From NCBI RefSeq assembly GCF_002736105.1, contig NZ_CP024123.1, positions 1,046,001 to 1,110,000 of the forward strand: DNA of 64,000 bases, written 5' to 3'. Below the pieces are notes generated by a model that had not been told where the DNA came from, did not search any database, and saw nothing but the letters and a program-made list of their open reading frames with translations. The translations under genes and the position numbers were made by a program. Positions 35,954 to 46,860 of this stretch are shown in pieces; position 1 is the first letter of the stretch, and every line of letters starts with the position of its first letter. Source of the stretch: Solibacillus sp. R5-41. Its GTDB lineage: Bacteria; Bacillota; Bacilli; Bacillales_A; Planococcaceae.

Positions 35954-37480
35954 ATGCGCTTTCGAAACTTTATAAAAATTAAAGACCGCTTGGTCGTGTT
36001 AATGATTGTTTGTATCGTATCTAATGTAATTTTAGCGGTATTTAGCATGGATTATTTAAGAAAAATGGACCAAGAAACAAAATCCATGTACGAGCAGAAG
36101 TTATTACTCGTTGATTTGACCTATCAGATGAAGGAACAGCTTGAAAAAACAGGGATCATACCGAACGAGCAATTGCAGCAATTTAAAACAAACACCTTTG
36201 ATACGAAAATGGAATATTACTTGAATGAATTAAATAAAAATGCATCCAATTCATTATTAGTGGAAATCAATCAATACATCATTTCGCGTGCTTCGAGTCA
36301 GCTAATTGCACATGAAAAAGATATTGCGTTCGGCTATCAATTAATACTTTCCATCTCAATCGTGTTGATATTGCTTATTATAATTGTTGGTATTTTGGCA
36401 ACACGTGCGATCAATAAGCCAACCCGTCAATTAAGAGAGTTGTTTCGGTTAGCGCAGCAAGGAGATTTTACGAACTATGCTACACATGGTGCTAATGATG
36501 AACTGGGAGAAACAACGAAATATTATAATTTAATGGTGGATGATATTAAGGAGTTATTAAAAACGGTACGTAAAAATGCCGGATCTGCCACAAAAGCAAA
36601 TGAGGAACTTGAAAATAATTCCGAGCAAATTACGAAAGTAGCTGTGCAAATTGCAATGAATGCCGAATCAATGGCTAATTCCTTGCAGTATTCTACAATA
36701 CAGTTGTCCGAAAATGCTGCATCTGTTCAACAAGTGGCATCGGGTATTGATGAAATGTCGAATCGAATGCAGCATATTGAACATTATGTTCGTGAAACAA
36801 TTTCCACTGCGGTTGAAGGCGAAGGAATGGTACAAAAAAATATTATGCAAATGCAAGAACTAGAACAGGCGATGAAAAAGGCAAGCGCTATAATTTATAC
36901 GTTAAATGAGCAATCCATACATATTACTAAAGCGGTAGAAATGATTCACGCTGTTGCCGATCAAACGAATTTATTAGCGTTGAATGCATCGATTGAAGCG
37001 GCACGGGCAGGTGAGCATGGTCGAGGCTTTGCTGTTGTCGCACATGAGGTGAAAAAATTAGCGAATCAATCAAAAGAGTTTACGAAAGCAATTGCATTCA
37101 TTGTATCTGAAATTCAGCAGGAAGCGTATGAGGCAACGCGTAGTATGGACGAGGCAATGATGACGGTCGATTGTGGCGTTATTACAACTGAGAAAAGTGC
37201 GACTAAATTCCGTGAAATTACACATCAAGTTCAACAAATTGGCCCCCAAATGGAGCAAGTTTCACAAATTATGAATGAAATTGCAAATCATACCCAAGCT
37301 GTTGCGCAAAATTCGATGGAGTTAAGCAATCGTTCAGAAGAAAATTTAGCTTCTATGCAATATGTTAAACAACAAATTGCAACGCAAAAGCTTGCAACAA
37401 GTGATATTCATAATGAAATTCGTCACATTGCCAAAAATATGCGCACGTTAACACATGCAATTGGTAGGTTTAATATTTAA
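35954..37480 (+). CDS. methyl-accepting chemotaxis protein
   Basis: A 508-residue transmembrane chemoreceptor. TM1 is at about 13-33, with a short extracellular region of roughly 90 residues, TM2 at about 128-150 ([19 protein letters not shown]), a HAMP domain from about 150 to 205, and a long coiled-coil signalling domain whose tip reads [19 protein letters not shown] followed by [15 protein letters not shown]. The tip binds CheA/CheW. The small sensor domain has no ligand motif I recognise. ATG 35954 (GGGG about ten bases upstream) is preferred over ATG 35939, which lacks a site. It ends at a dispersed repeat. Confidence 0.93.
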   Translation: MRFRNFIKIKDRLVVLMIVCIVSNVILAVFSMDYLRKMDQETKSMYEQKLLLVDLTYQMKEQLEKTGIIPNEQLQQFKTNTFDTKMEYYLNELNKNASNSLLVEINQYIISRASSQLIAHEKDIAFGYQLILSISIVLILLIIIVGILATRAINKPTRQLRELFRLAQQGDFTNYATHGANDELGETTKYYNLMVDDIKELLKTVRKNAGSATKANEELENNSEQITKVAVQIAMNAESMANSLQYSTIQLSENAASVQQVASGIDEMSNRMQHIEHYVRETISTAVEGEGMVQKNIMQMQELEQAMKKASAIIYTLNEQSIHITKAVEMIHAVADQTNLLALNASIEAARAGEHGRGFAVVAHEVKKLANQSKEFTKAIAFIVSEIQQEAYEATRSMDEAMMTVDCGVITTEKSATKFREITHQVQQIGPQMEQVSQIMNEIANHTQAVAQNSMELSNRSEENLASMQYVKQQIATQKLATSDIHNEIRHIAKNMRTLTHAIGRFNI

Positions 37481-37653
37481 CTTGCTGAAGCAAGTTAAAG
37501 TCTCCGGCGGATGTCACGGAATTGAAAAGGAATTCTCTTTATGATTTAGCCTAAGTTCGCCGCATTCATGCGACAACGGCTAACTGACCTGCATCGTGAA
37601 GGCCTAAGCACAGAGCCGATTCCGGACGCAATAATACCGAGGCGTAATTGATA
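37481..37653 (+). repeat. dispersed repeat, copy D
   Basis: Starts immediately at the receptor stop codon with AACTTGCTGAAGCAAGTT (a stem of seven with a four-base loop). It then has CCGGCGGATGTCACGGA as in copy C and ends in ACCGAGGCGTAATTGAT. Its 60-base internal unit (37546-37605) matches the reverse complement of 27803-27862 in copy C at 52 of 60 positions by hand alignment, while both flanks are in the same orientation in the two copies. Confidence 0.75.
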
Positions 37654-37933
37654 TAATAACCCAATAATCTAATGTACCTATTACAATTGTCAGAATAATA
37701 ATAAATTTTGTACTTTTAATAAAATATTGATTGTAGTAAACTAGAGATATTGAATTAAATCATGCATAATTGTTTGCTAATAACGCTGTTTGTCATGGCA
37801 TTAATTATGTATGTATTTTTTCGTTACTAGATAGAGAGAGATTACTAGTAAAATTAGGTTTTACAGCTGAATGTAAGCGATTGCGTAGATTTATCATGTA
37901 CTACAACAAAACATCAGTTAGGGGATGAATTTT
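37654..37933 (+). other. AT-rich gap with a possible 22-residue membrane peptide frame
   Basis: A frame at 37762-37830 reads MHNCLLITLFVMALIMYV and ends FFRY, one hydrophobic segment. It has no ribosome binding site, so it could equally be chance. The remainder is AT-rich and probably contains the promoter of the next gene. Confidence 0.3.
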
Positions 37934-38260
37934 ATGAACAGTCAATTTCAAATTAATGTACCGGAGTGGTTTGTGCTTGATGAATTACATATTCTAGAAA
38001 CAATAATCAGTCCAACATCAAATAACATGGGGATAATTGTAGCATCGGAAAATTTTGATGCAAAGAAGCGATGTTATCCAACTGTTCGTCTATATATGAT
38101 TCACTTAGTTGACGATCAATATGAATTAACGAAAGAGCTAGATGCATTTCAATTTCGGTCGGTAGAAGAGGCAAAGCAGTTTGCAACGAAATTACCTAAC
38201 TTAAATGCGATGGATTTTATTATGATGTTAAATAAAGAAGAACCTGCTTTTTCTATGTAA
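37934..38260 (+). CDS. uncharacterised 108-residue protein
   Basis: I do not recognise the family. The protein is soluble, slightly acidic, with no signal peptide. It begins NSQFQINVPEWFVLDELH and has a central part rich in beta-type residues (YPTVRLYMIHLVDDQYEL) followed by two probable helices. ATG 37934 has AGGGGAT about eight bases upstream and is better than ATG 37925. It stands alone between a repeat and hemW, where lepA would be expected in Bacillus. Probably lineage-specific. Confidence 0.65.
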   Translation: MNSQFQINVPEWFVLDELHILETIISPTSNNMGIIVASENFDAKKRCYPTVRLYMIHLVDDQYELTKELDAFQFRSVEEAKQFATKLPNLNAMDFIMMLNKEEPAFSM

Positions 38261-38298
38261 ACGATTTTCCGTACTCTTAATTGGGTGCGTTTTTTTAT
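38259..38298 (+). terminator. probable intrinsic terminator
   Basis: GTACTC pairs with GGGTGC through G-U wobbles and is followed by GTTTTTTTATTT. The stem is weak but the T-run is good. Confidence 0.5.
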
Positions 38299-38422
38299 TT
38301 TCAACAATCAAATTAATTTAAAACGTTTTCTACTATTAATATGACTAGCCTTTACAATTGTATTTTGTTAAAGAAACGCTACAATAAAGTATGAAATTGA
38401 ATTTACTAAAGGAAGTGATTGA

Positions 38423-39568
38423 ATGGCTAGAGGTGTATATATTCACATTCCTTTTTGTCATCAAATTTGTAATTATTGTGACTTTAACAAAGTGTTTTTT
38501 AAAAATCAGCCAGTGGATGAATATATAGAAGCGCTTGGACAAGAGATGGAAATGACAGTGGTAGCTAATCCAGATGCTTTTTCAAATGTAGAAACAATCT
38601 TTTTAGGTGGTGGCACCCCAACCGCGCTTTCTGCTGCTCAAATTCGTCGTCTCACACAATTAATTGTGAAACATATTCCGATGTCAAACGTAAAAGAGTT
38701 TAGTAGTGAAGCAAACCCAGATGAGCTCACTGAGGATAAATTACAGGCCCTCTATGATGGAGGGGTCAATCGGTTAAGTATGGGCGTTCAGTCATTTGAC
38801 CAATCATTGCTGAAAAAAATTGGACGCACACATACCAATGACCATGTTTATGAAACGGTTGAAAAGGCGAAGCGAGTTGGATTTAGAAATATTAGTATTG
38901 ATTTAATGTATGGTTTACCAGGTCAAACACTGGAACAGTGGCAACATACGTTAGAAAAGGCACTTGCATTAAAGCTTCCGCATTATTCCGCTTATTCATT
39001 AATTGTAGAGCCGAAAACGATTTTTTATATTCAATATGCAAAAGGGAAGTTAAATCTACCTGCCGAAGATTTAGAGGCAGAAATGTACGGTGTATTAATG
39101 GATACGATGCAAGCGCATGGACTTCATCAATATGAAATAAGTAATTTTGCACATGAAGGCTTTCTTTCTACGCATAATAAAATTTATTGGGACAATGATG
39201 AATATGCCGGTTTTGGAGCAGGTGCGCATGGTTATTTGCAAGGCGTACGATATTCGAATGTTGCACCGATTAAAAAGTATATCGACATCCTGCAATCCGG
39301 AAAGCGACCATTGCTTAATGAACATGTTGTGACGCTAGATGAAAAAATGGAAGAGCAAATGTTTTTAGGGCTACGAAAAACAAATGGTGTATCGCATGAA
39401 GAATTTGAAAGTAAATTTTCGAAACCGATGTCTACCTATTACAAAGAAATTATATCGGAGCTTGTAGAACAACAATTAGTGCTAGCGGATGACTTAGGAA
39501 TTCGCTTGACGAGAAAAGGTCGATTTTTAGGCAATGAAGTTTTCCAACGCTTTTTACTAGGCGAGTAA
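38423..39568 (+). CDS. hemW: radical SAM haem chaperone HemW
   Basis: A 381-residue radical SAM protein. It has the cluster motif CHQICNYC near the start (C-x3-C-x2-C) without the fourth cysteine of true HemN, then LGGGTPTALS, EANPDELT, RLSMGVQSFD and DLMYGLPGQT. Members bind haem and insert it into target proteins; the older name coproporphyrinogen III oxidase is misleading. It is the usual gene before hrcA. AAGGAAGTG precedes the ATG. lepA, its normal upstream neighbour, is missing here. Confidence 0.93.
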   Translation: MARGVYIHIPFCHQICNYCDFNKVFFKNQPVDEYIEALGQEMEMTVVANPDAFSNVETIFLGGGTPTALSAAQIRRLTQLIVKHIPMSNVKEFSSEANPDELTEDKLQALYDGGVNRLSMGVQSFDQSLLKKIGRTHTNDHVYETVEKAKRVGFRNISIDLMYGLPGQTLEQWQHTLEKALALKLPHYSAYSLIVEPKTIFYIQYAKGKLNLPAEDLEAEMYGVLMDTMQAHGLHQYEISNFAHEGFLSTHNKIYWDNDEYAGFGAGAHGYLQGVRYSNVAPIKKYIDILQSGKRPLLNEHVVTLDEKMEEQMFLGLRKTNGVSHEEFESKFSKPMSTYYKEIISELVEQQLVLADDLGIRLTRKGRFLGNEVFQRFLLGE

Positions 39569-39596
39569 ATTTTATTATTAAAATGAATCGATTTCG

Positions 39597-39625
39597 TTGA
39601 CATCATTCCAGAGATTTGCTAATTT
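39597..39625 (+). promoter_or_regulatory. sigma-A-type promoter of the hrcA operon
   Basis: TTGACA (39597-39602) and TAATTT (39620-39625) are 17 bases apart. An overlapping TATAAT at 39627 lacks a correctly spaced -35. The promoter lies directly before the CIRCE operator. Confidence 0.65.
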
Positions 39626-39635
39626 ATATAATATA

Positions 39636-39662
39636 TTAGCACTCTTCTTGTGCGAGTGCTAA
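39636..39662. promoter_or_regulatory. CIRCE operator (HrcA binding site)
   Basis: Exact CIRCE: TTAGCACTC, nine-base spacer, GAGTGCTAA. It lies between the promoter and the hrcA start, so HrcA represses its own operon (hrcA-grpE-dnaK and possibly dnaJ onward). No other CIRCE was found in the window. Confidence 0.97.
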
Positions 39663-39676
39663 CAGAGGTGATAAAG

Positions 39677-40711
39677 ATGTTAACAAATCGGCAGTTACAA
39701 ATATTACAAGTAATCGTAGATGATTTTGTGATGTCTGCTCAGCCTGTTGGTTCGCGTCAGTTAGCTAAAAAAGAAGGAATTACTTATAGTGCAGCTACGA
39801 TTCGAAATGAAATGGCGGACCTGGAGGAATTAGGTTTTTTAGAAAAAACGCATACATCGTCTGGGAGAGTCCCATCTGAACAAGGTTACCGATTTTATGT
39901 AGATCATTTACTAAAACCTCAAGTTATTTCAGGAAATGATGTCGAACAAATTCATTCGCTATTTGAAAAACAAATGTTCGAAGCTGAAAAGGTGATACGA
40001 GAGTCCGCTAATATTTTGTCGGAATTAACTACGTATACAACGATTTTGCTCGGACCAGATGTAAAAAAGCATCGCGTGAAAAAAGTCCAAATTGTTCCAT
40101 TGACGGAACAAACAGCAGTTGCCATTATCGTAACGGACAATGGGCATGTTGAAAATAGAGTATTACCGTTACCATCAGGATTCAGTCCTTCAGAAATAGA
40201 GAAAATGGTGAACATTTTAAATGATCGCCTTGTTGGTGTGCCGCTTCATGATTTTCAGATGAAATTGGAAACAGAAGCGTTATCGATTTTAAAACAGCAT
40301 GTCAATGCAGCAGAATCTATTATTCAGTCTTTAGTATCTATTTCTGCTGGTCAGTCTGAAGGAAAAGTGTATTATGGTGGTAAATCCAATATGTTAAATC
40401 AACCTGAGTTCCACGATTTAAATAAAGTACGAATGCTAATGGATTTAATTGATAAGAAAAGTCAAATGCATACATTATTTAATCAGCAGCAATCGGGTAT
40501 TCAAATTCGTATTGGCTCAGAAAATAATCATTTGGCGATGGAAAACTGTAGTGTAATTACCGCTTCATTTTTATTGGATGAAGAGCAGCAAGGGGCTATT
40601 GCTATTATTGGTCCGACGCGCATGGATTATAAGCGTGTAGTCACTTTGCTTGAAGTGATGCGCAACGGTTTATCGCAAGCCTTTATGAAAGGCACACATG
40701 ATAAGCTTTAA
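39677..40711 (+). CDS. hrcA: heat-inducible transcription repressor HrcA
   Basis: A 344-residue repressor with an N-terminal winged helix (MLTNRQLQILQVIVDDFV, QPVGSRQLA, YSAATIRNEMADLEELGFL) and a C-terminal GAF-like dimerisation domain ending GPTRMDYKRVVTLLE. It binds CIRCE and is helped by GroEL in relatives. ATG 39677 follows GAGGTGAT; the longer frame from 39650 would start within CIRCE and is rejected. First gene of the chaperone operon. Confidence 0.97.
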   Translation: MLTNRQLQILQVIVDDFVMSAQPVGSRQLAKKEGITYSAATIRNEMADLEELGFLEKTHTSSGRVPSEQGYRFYVDHLLKPQVISGNDVEQIHSLFEKQMFEAEKVIRESANILSELTTYTTILLGPDVKKHRVKKVQIVPLTEQTAVAIIVTDNGHVENRVLPLPSGFSPSEIEKMVNILNDRLVGVPLHDFQMKLETEALSILKQHVNAAESIIQSLVSISAGQSEGKVYYGGKSNMLNQPEFHDLNKVRMLMDLIDKKSQMHTLFNQQQSGIQIRIGSENNHLAMENCSVITASFLLDEEQQGAIAIIGPTRMDYKRVVTLLEVMRNGLSQAFMKGTHDKL

Positions 40712-40723
40712 GGAGGATTACAA

Positions 40724-41275
40724 GTGACGGAAACAACAAAGACAAACGAAGAACTTGAACAAACAACAAATGAGGAAGCAACATCAGAGGCAGTTGAAAC
40801 TGAAGAAGTTGTTGTCGATGAAAAAGAAGTAAAAATTCAAGAGTTGACGGCAAAATTAGCAGATGAGGAAGCGCGTTACATTCGCTTACGTGCAGATTAT
40901 GATAACTTACTTCGTCGCGGTCGATTAGATCGAGAAGCAGCTGAAAAATATCGTGCACAGTCGATTTTAACAGAACTTTTACCTGTTTTAGATAATTTGG
41001 ATCGCGCGCTTCAAGTAGAAGTAACTACAGAGGAAGCGACGGCTCTATATAAAGGTGTAGATATGGTGTATCAGCAGCTTTTATCTGCGACACAAAACGA
41101 AGGCTTACAAGTGATTGCAGCAGAAGGTGAACTATTCGACCCGAACTTGCACCAAGCGGTTATGCAAGAGCAAGATAGCGAAAAAGAAGCAGGCATTATT
41201 TTACGTGAGTTGCAAAAAGGATATAGCTTAAAAGATCGTATACTACGCCCATCAATGGTATCAGTAAACGAATAA
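40724..41275 (+). CDS. grpE: nucleotide exchange factor GrpE
   Basis: A 183-residue GrpE. It has a disordered acidic N-terminus (about 1-40, rich in Glu and Thr), a long coiled coil (RYIRLRADYDNLLRRGRLDRE) and a C-terminal beta domain with EGELFDPNLHQAVMQEQD and GYSLKDRILRPSMV. It releases ADP from DnaK. GTG start, with AAGGAGG nine bases upstream and 12 bases after hrcA. Confidence 0.97.
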   Translation: MTETTKTNEELEQTTNEEATSEAVETEEVVVDEKEVKIQELTAKLADEEARYIRLRADYDNLLRRGRLDREAAEKYRAQSILTELLPVLDNLDRALQVEVTTEEATALYKGVDMVYQQLLSATQNEGLQVIAAEGELFDPNLHQAVMQEQDSEKEAGIILRELQKGYSLKDRILRPSMVSVNE

Positions 41276-41286
41276 TAATAATAAGC

Positions 41287-41312
41287 TTGCCATGCTTCGT
41301 CTAAAGTATGGC
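41287..41312 (+). promoter_or_regulatory. mRNA hairpin between grpE and dnaK
   Basis: TGCCATGCTT pairs with AAGTATGGCA (one G-U wobble) around a six-base loop, extended outward by CTTGC/GCAAG. There is no T-run, so it is not a terminator. It may be a processing or stability element in the polycistronic mRNA. Confidence 0.55.
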
Positions 41313-41380
41313 ATCCTAGCAAGTTCATTATCATGATTAAACACAATTTTAATGTGTTTCAATATTAGGAGGAAGAATGA

Positions 41381-43234
<1,854 letters not shown>

Positions 43235-43250
43235 TAGTTTCATTTTCAAG

Positions 43251-43280
43251 GCCAAAGACCGCTTGCGGCTTTGGCTTTTT
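43251..43280 (+). terminator. intrinsic terminator after dnaK
   Basis: GCCAAAG-A-CCGC pairs with GCGGCTTTGGC (one bulge), followed by TTTTT. It limits read-through into dnaJ. Confidence 0.8.
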
Positions 43281-43362
43281 CTAAGTGATGGGTACAGTAA
43301 TGATTAGACGAATAAGTTGAACATAGGAAACTATCTTAATATTAGAATGAAAATCTAAATAA

Positions 43363-43530
43363 GAATTCCGCCGCCTCCCATGGTAGCAGCGCCCTCGATG
43401 CAGAAAGTTTCAGTAGGGAAAACTAATACAGGGGGGAACTCAGGATAAAATCGCCACGTCCTGTGGCAACGCCTGAGTGACCAACAACGTGCTGGCCCGG
43501 CCTTGCACAAAGCTATGTTGCTCATGTGCT
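43363..43530 (+). repeat. dispersed repeat, copy E (internal part)
   Basis: GC-rich block in the 485-base dnaK-dnaJ gap. It contains CACGTCCTGTGGCAACGCCT and GAGTGACCAAC, shared with copy C (27690-27750). Neither terminal signature is present, so this is a partial or rearranged copy. It separates dnaJ from dnaK, which are usually closer. Confidence 0.55.
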
Positions 43531-43641
43531 TAGCTATCCTAATAAGGTCATACTCTTTCAGAATTCATTATAGAAAGCTTACATTTACAGGTAGGATTCT
43601 TTAGTTCAATGTATATTGATAAAATAGACTTAAAAAAAACG

Positions 43642-43674
43642 AATGGTGTAGCAAAATGTATACATCATTTTTTT
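43642..43674 (+). terminator. terminator-like hairpin upstream of dnaJ
   Basis: AATGGTGTA pairs with TACATCATT (one wobble), followed by TTTTTT. With the dnaK terminator it suggests dnaJ is also transcribed from its own promoter, probably around TTAACATGTTAAAATAG (43674-43690). Confidence 0.55.
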
Positions 43675-43719
43675 AACATGTTAAAATAGACGTTATGTAA
43701 AAAGAGCGGAGTGTGAATA

Positions 43720-44835
43720 ATGAGTAAGCGTGATTACTATGAAGTGCTTGGCATAGCAAAAAGTGCAAGCAAAGATGAAATAAAAAAAGCTTATCGTAAA
43801 TTATCGAAACAATATCACCCGGACATTAATAAAGAACCAGGTGCTGATGAAAAATTCAAAGAAGTAGCAGAAGCGTATGAAGTCCTTTTTGATGAACAAA
43901 AACGTGCGCGCTATGATCAATTTGGACATGAAGATCCAAATGCTGGATTTGGCGGTGGAGGAGCTGGTGGTTTCGGCGGCTTCGAAGATATTTTCAGTTC
44001 ATTCTTTGGTGGTGGCGGACGTCGTCAAGATCCAAACGCGCCTCGCAAAGGGGACGACTTACAATATCGCATGAACATTACGTTTGAAGAGGCTGTATTC
44101 GGAAAAGAAACAGAAATTGAAATTCCGACAGAAGAATCATGTGGAACTTGTCATGGCTCAGGTGCAAAACCAGGAACAACGCCACAATCATGTTCGCAAT
44201 GTAACGGCGCTGGTCAAATTAACCAAGCGGTGGATACGCCATTTGGTCGCATGATGAATAAACGTTCATGCCCAAGCTGTCGCGGTCAAGGGAAAATCAT
44301 CGTAGATAAATGTTCAACATGTCGTGGTGCAGGTCAAGTAACGAAAAAGAAAAAAATTAAAATTACGATTCCAGCAGGTGTGGATGATGGACAACAACTA
44401 CGCGTGTCAGGCCAAGGAGAAGCCGGCTTTAACGGCGGTCCATCTGGTGATTTATATATCGTATTCTCGGTTCGTAAGCATGAGTTTTACGAGCGTGACG
44501 GCGACGATATTATGTATGAACTAAAATTAACATTCCCACAAGCGGCATTAGGTGACGAAATTGAAGTACCGACAATTCACGGAAAAGTGAAATTAAAAAT
44601 TCCAGTTGGTACACAATCAGGAGCGCAATTCCGATTAAAGGATAAAGGTGTTAAAAATGTACATGGCTATGGAACAGGGCATCAATATGTTATCGTCAAT
44701 GTAGTCACACCAACGAAATTAACGGAAAAGCAGAAACAATTATTGCGTGAGTTTGCCGAAATTAGTGGCGACATTCCAGAAGAACAAGGAAGCTCACTAT
44801 TCGATAAAATTAAGAAAAAAATAAAAGGCGATTAA
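43720..44835 (+). CDS. dnaJ: chaperone DnaJ (Hsp40)
   Basis: A 371-residue type I Hsp40. J domain with YHPDINKE (HPD), Gly/Phe-rich linker ([20 protein letters not shown]), a zinc domain with four repeats ([32 protein letters not shown]) and C-terminal substrate-binding domains. It delivers clients to DnaK and stimulates its ATPase. A GGAG-type site precedes ATG. prmA follows after 18 bases. Confidence 0.99.
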   Translation: MSKRDYYEVLGIAKSASKDEIKKAYRKLSKQYHPDINKEPGADEKFKEVAEAYEVLFDEQKRARYDQFGHEDPNAGFGGGGAGGFGGFEDIFSSFFGGGGRRQDPNAPRKGDDLQYRMNITFEEAVFGKETEIEIPTEESCGTCHGSGAKPGTTPQSCSQCNGAGQINQAVDTPFGRMMNKRSCPSCRGQGKIIVDKCSTCRGAGQVTKKKKIKITIPAGVDDGQQLRVSGQGEAGFNGGPSGDLYIVFSVRKHEFYERDGDDIMYELKLTFPQAALGDEIEVPTIHGKVKLKIPVGTQSGAQFRLKDKGVKNVHGYGTGHQYVIVNVVTPTKLTEKQKQLLREFAEISGDIPEEQGSSLFDKIKKKIKGD

Positions 44836-44853
44836 TAAGGGAGTGGATTGTAA

Positions 44854-45792
44854 GTGAAGTGGACGGAACTTTCGATATTAACGACACATGAAGCAGTTGA
44901 TGCAGTAACGAACATTCTACATGAAGCAGGCGCAAATGGCGTGGTTATAGAAGATTCAAAAGAATTAGATAAAGAAAGAATCGACAAATTTGGCGAGATT
45001 TATGCCTTAAACCCACAGGACTTTCCAAAGACTGGTGTCATTTTAAAAGCATACTTGTCTGCATCAAGTTTCCTATCTGAAACAGTGGAAGAAATCAAAC
45101 TTGCAATAGCCAACCTTGTTAATTTTGATATTAATATTGGTGAAAATGTTTTAACACTATGCGAAATTGATGAGGAAGACTGGTCAACAGCATGGAAGCA
45201 ATATTATCACCCGGTAAAAATTTCAGAGCGATTTACAATTGTGCCAACTTGGGAAGATTATACACCAGTGAGTACAGATGAATTAATTATCGAATTAGAT
45301 CCAGGCATGGCATTCGGAACAGGAACGCATCCTACTACAGTTATGTGTTTACAAGCGCTTGAAGAGGTTGTTCAACAGGGCAATACCGTTGTTGATGTTG
45401 GAACGGGTTCAGGTGTCCTTTCAATCGGAGCAGCAATGCTTGGTGCGAAAAGTGTGCATGCTCTAGATTTAGATGAAGTGGCAGTTACCGCTGCACGTGA
45501 AAATATTTCCTTAAATAAAGTGGATTCAGTTGTTGAAGTATTCCACGGTAATTTACTTGATACGGTAAAAGAACCAGCGGATATCGTAGTAGCCAATATT
45601 TTAGCCGAAATTATTATGTCATTTACGGATGATGCTTATTCGATTGTAAAACCAGGTGGACTTTATGTGACATCCGGTATTATCGGTGCGAAAAAAGAAG
45701 ATGTAAAAGAAGCGCTTGAAAATTCAGGCTTCATCATTGAAGAAGTATTGATGATGGAAGATTGGGTAGCGATTATTTCACGCCGCCCATAA
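44854..45792 (+). CDS. prmA: ribosomal protein L11 methyltransferase
   Basis: A 312-residue SAM-dependent methyltransferase that trimethylates ribosomal protein L11. Substrate-binding N-terminal domain ([20 protein letters not shown]), linker, then the SAM domain with [34 protein letters not shown] and VANILAEII (NxxA-type active-site loop). GTG start, with AGGGAGTGG upstream. In its usual place after dnaJ. Confidence 0.97.
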   Translation: MKWTELSILTTHEAVDAVTNILHEAGANGVVIEDSKELDKERIDKFGEIYALNPQDFPKTGVILKAYLSASSFLSETVEEIKLAIANLVNFDINIGENVLTLCEIDEEDWSTAWKQYYHPVKISERFTIVPTWEDYTPVSTDELIIELDPGMAFGTGTHPTTVMCLQALEEVVQQGNTVVDVGTGSGVLSIGAAMLGAKSVHALDLDEVAVTAARENISLNKVDSVVEVFHGNLLDTVKEPADIVVANILAEIIMSFTDDAYSIVKPGGLYVTSGIIGAKKEDVKEALENSGFIIEEVLMMEDWVAIISRRP

Positions 45793-45798
45793 TAAAAC

Positions 45799-45836
45799 AA
45801 AACAACAGCTGCATTTTACGCGGCTGTTGTTTTTGT
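45799..45836 (+). terminator. intrinsic terminator after prmA
   Basis: AACAACAGC pairs with GCTGTTGTT, followed by TTTTG. It separates prmA from rsmE. Confidence 0.75.
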
Positions 45837-45872
45837 CTAAATAAGGATTAATTGAAAAAGAGGGAAAATTAG

Positions 45873-46616
45873 ATGCAACGTTATTTTGTAGAACAGCCAG
45901 CAAATGACCAAAAGGAGTTTACGATTAGTGGTGATAATGCGCGTCATATAAGTAAAGTAATGCGCATGACGATTGGGGATCAAATTATCATTGTTCAGAA
46001 TAATGTTGCCCATATATGCGAAATTACATCACTTGAGGTGGATGTTATTGTTTGTCAAACAGGACAAACGATTCCATCTCCAGAAATGCCGATTCAAGTC
46101 GACATTGCGTGTGGATTACCAAAAGGTGATAAATTAGAGCTCATAACGCAAAAAGGGACCGAGCTTGGTATGCATGCACTTCTACCATTTGCAGCGGAAC
46201 GCTCGATTGTAAAATGGGATGAAAAAAAGGGCAAGAAAAATCAAGAGCGTTTACAAAAGATTGCACAGGAAGCAGCAGAGCAATCGCATCGAACGCTTGT
46301 ACCGTTAATCGAATTCCCTATTAGCTTTAAACAACTTTTACAAAAAATTAAAGAGTACGATGCGGTTTTTATTGCCGATGAAGAAGATGCGAAATTAGCA
46401 GAACGCACAAAGTTTTCGGATAAGCTCAAGAAATTGTCTAAAAATAATTCAACGAAAATATTATGTATATTTGGTCCGGAAGGCGGTATTTCACGTCAAG
46501 AAAGTGCGGCATTGATCGCTTCTGGCGCACAAACGATGTCACTCGGCCCCCGTATTTTACGTGCAGAAACGGCCCCGTTATATGCACTTTCTGCCATTTC
46601 TTATGAATTTGAATGA
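45873..46616 (+). CDS. rsmE: 16S rRNA m3U1498 methyltransferase
   Basis: A 247-residue SPOUT-class methyltransferase. An N-terminal PUA-like domain (HISKVMRMTIGDQIII) is followed by the trefoil-knot domain with QKGTELGM, FGPEGGISRQESAALIASG and LGPRILRAETAPLYALSAI. It methylates U1498 of 16S rRNA. A GAGGG site precedes the ATG. In conserved position (yqeU in B. subtilis). Confidence 0.97.
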   Translation: MQRYFVEQPANDQKEFTISGDNARHISKVMRMTIGDQIIIVQNNVAHICEITSLEVDVIVCQTGQTIPSPEMPIQVDIACGLPKGDKLELITQKGTELGMHALLPFAAERSIVKWDEKKGKKNQERLQKIAQEAAEQSHRTLVPLIEFPISFKQLLQKIKEYDAVFIADEEDAKLAERTKFSDKLKKLSKNNSTKILCIFGPEGGISRQESAALIASGAQTMSLGPRILRAETAPLYALSAISYEFE

Positions 46617-46688
46617 GTGAGGCACACAATAAATTCATAAAACTTCATAGAATAGCGTTGGATGCTAGGTTATGTTTTTAATGTTGTA

Positions 46689-46727
46689 AACAAAAGCGCT
46701 ACCTGAACAGGGAGGTGCTTTTGTTGT
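46689..46727 (+). terminator. possible terminator after rsmE
   Basis: ACAAAAGC pairs with GCTTTTGT, with inner ACCT/AGGT pairing. The T-run is broken (TTTTGTTGTG), so strength is doubtful. Confidence 0.45.
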
Positions 46728-46860
46728 GTGTACAAAAAACTTAAAAATTATTGATTTCAAAAGGTTTATGTTATGATAAATGACGTATGGAAAAAAATAA
46801 ATTCACTAAGTTTATATCAAATATTAAGAAACAAAGTGCAATATCGAAAGGTTGATTCTT

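Noticed and set aside
39627-39632. TATAAT as the -10 box of hrcA paired with TTGACA at 39597
   Set aside because: The spacing would be 24 bases. TAATTT at 39620 gives a normal 17-base spacer.
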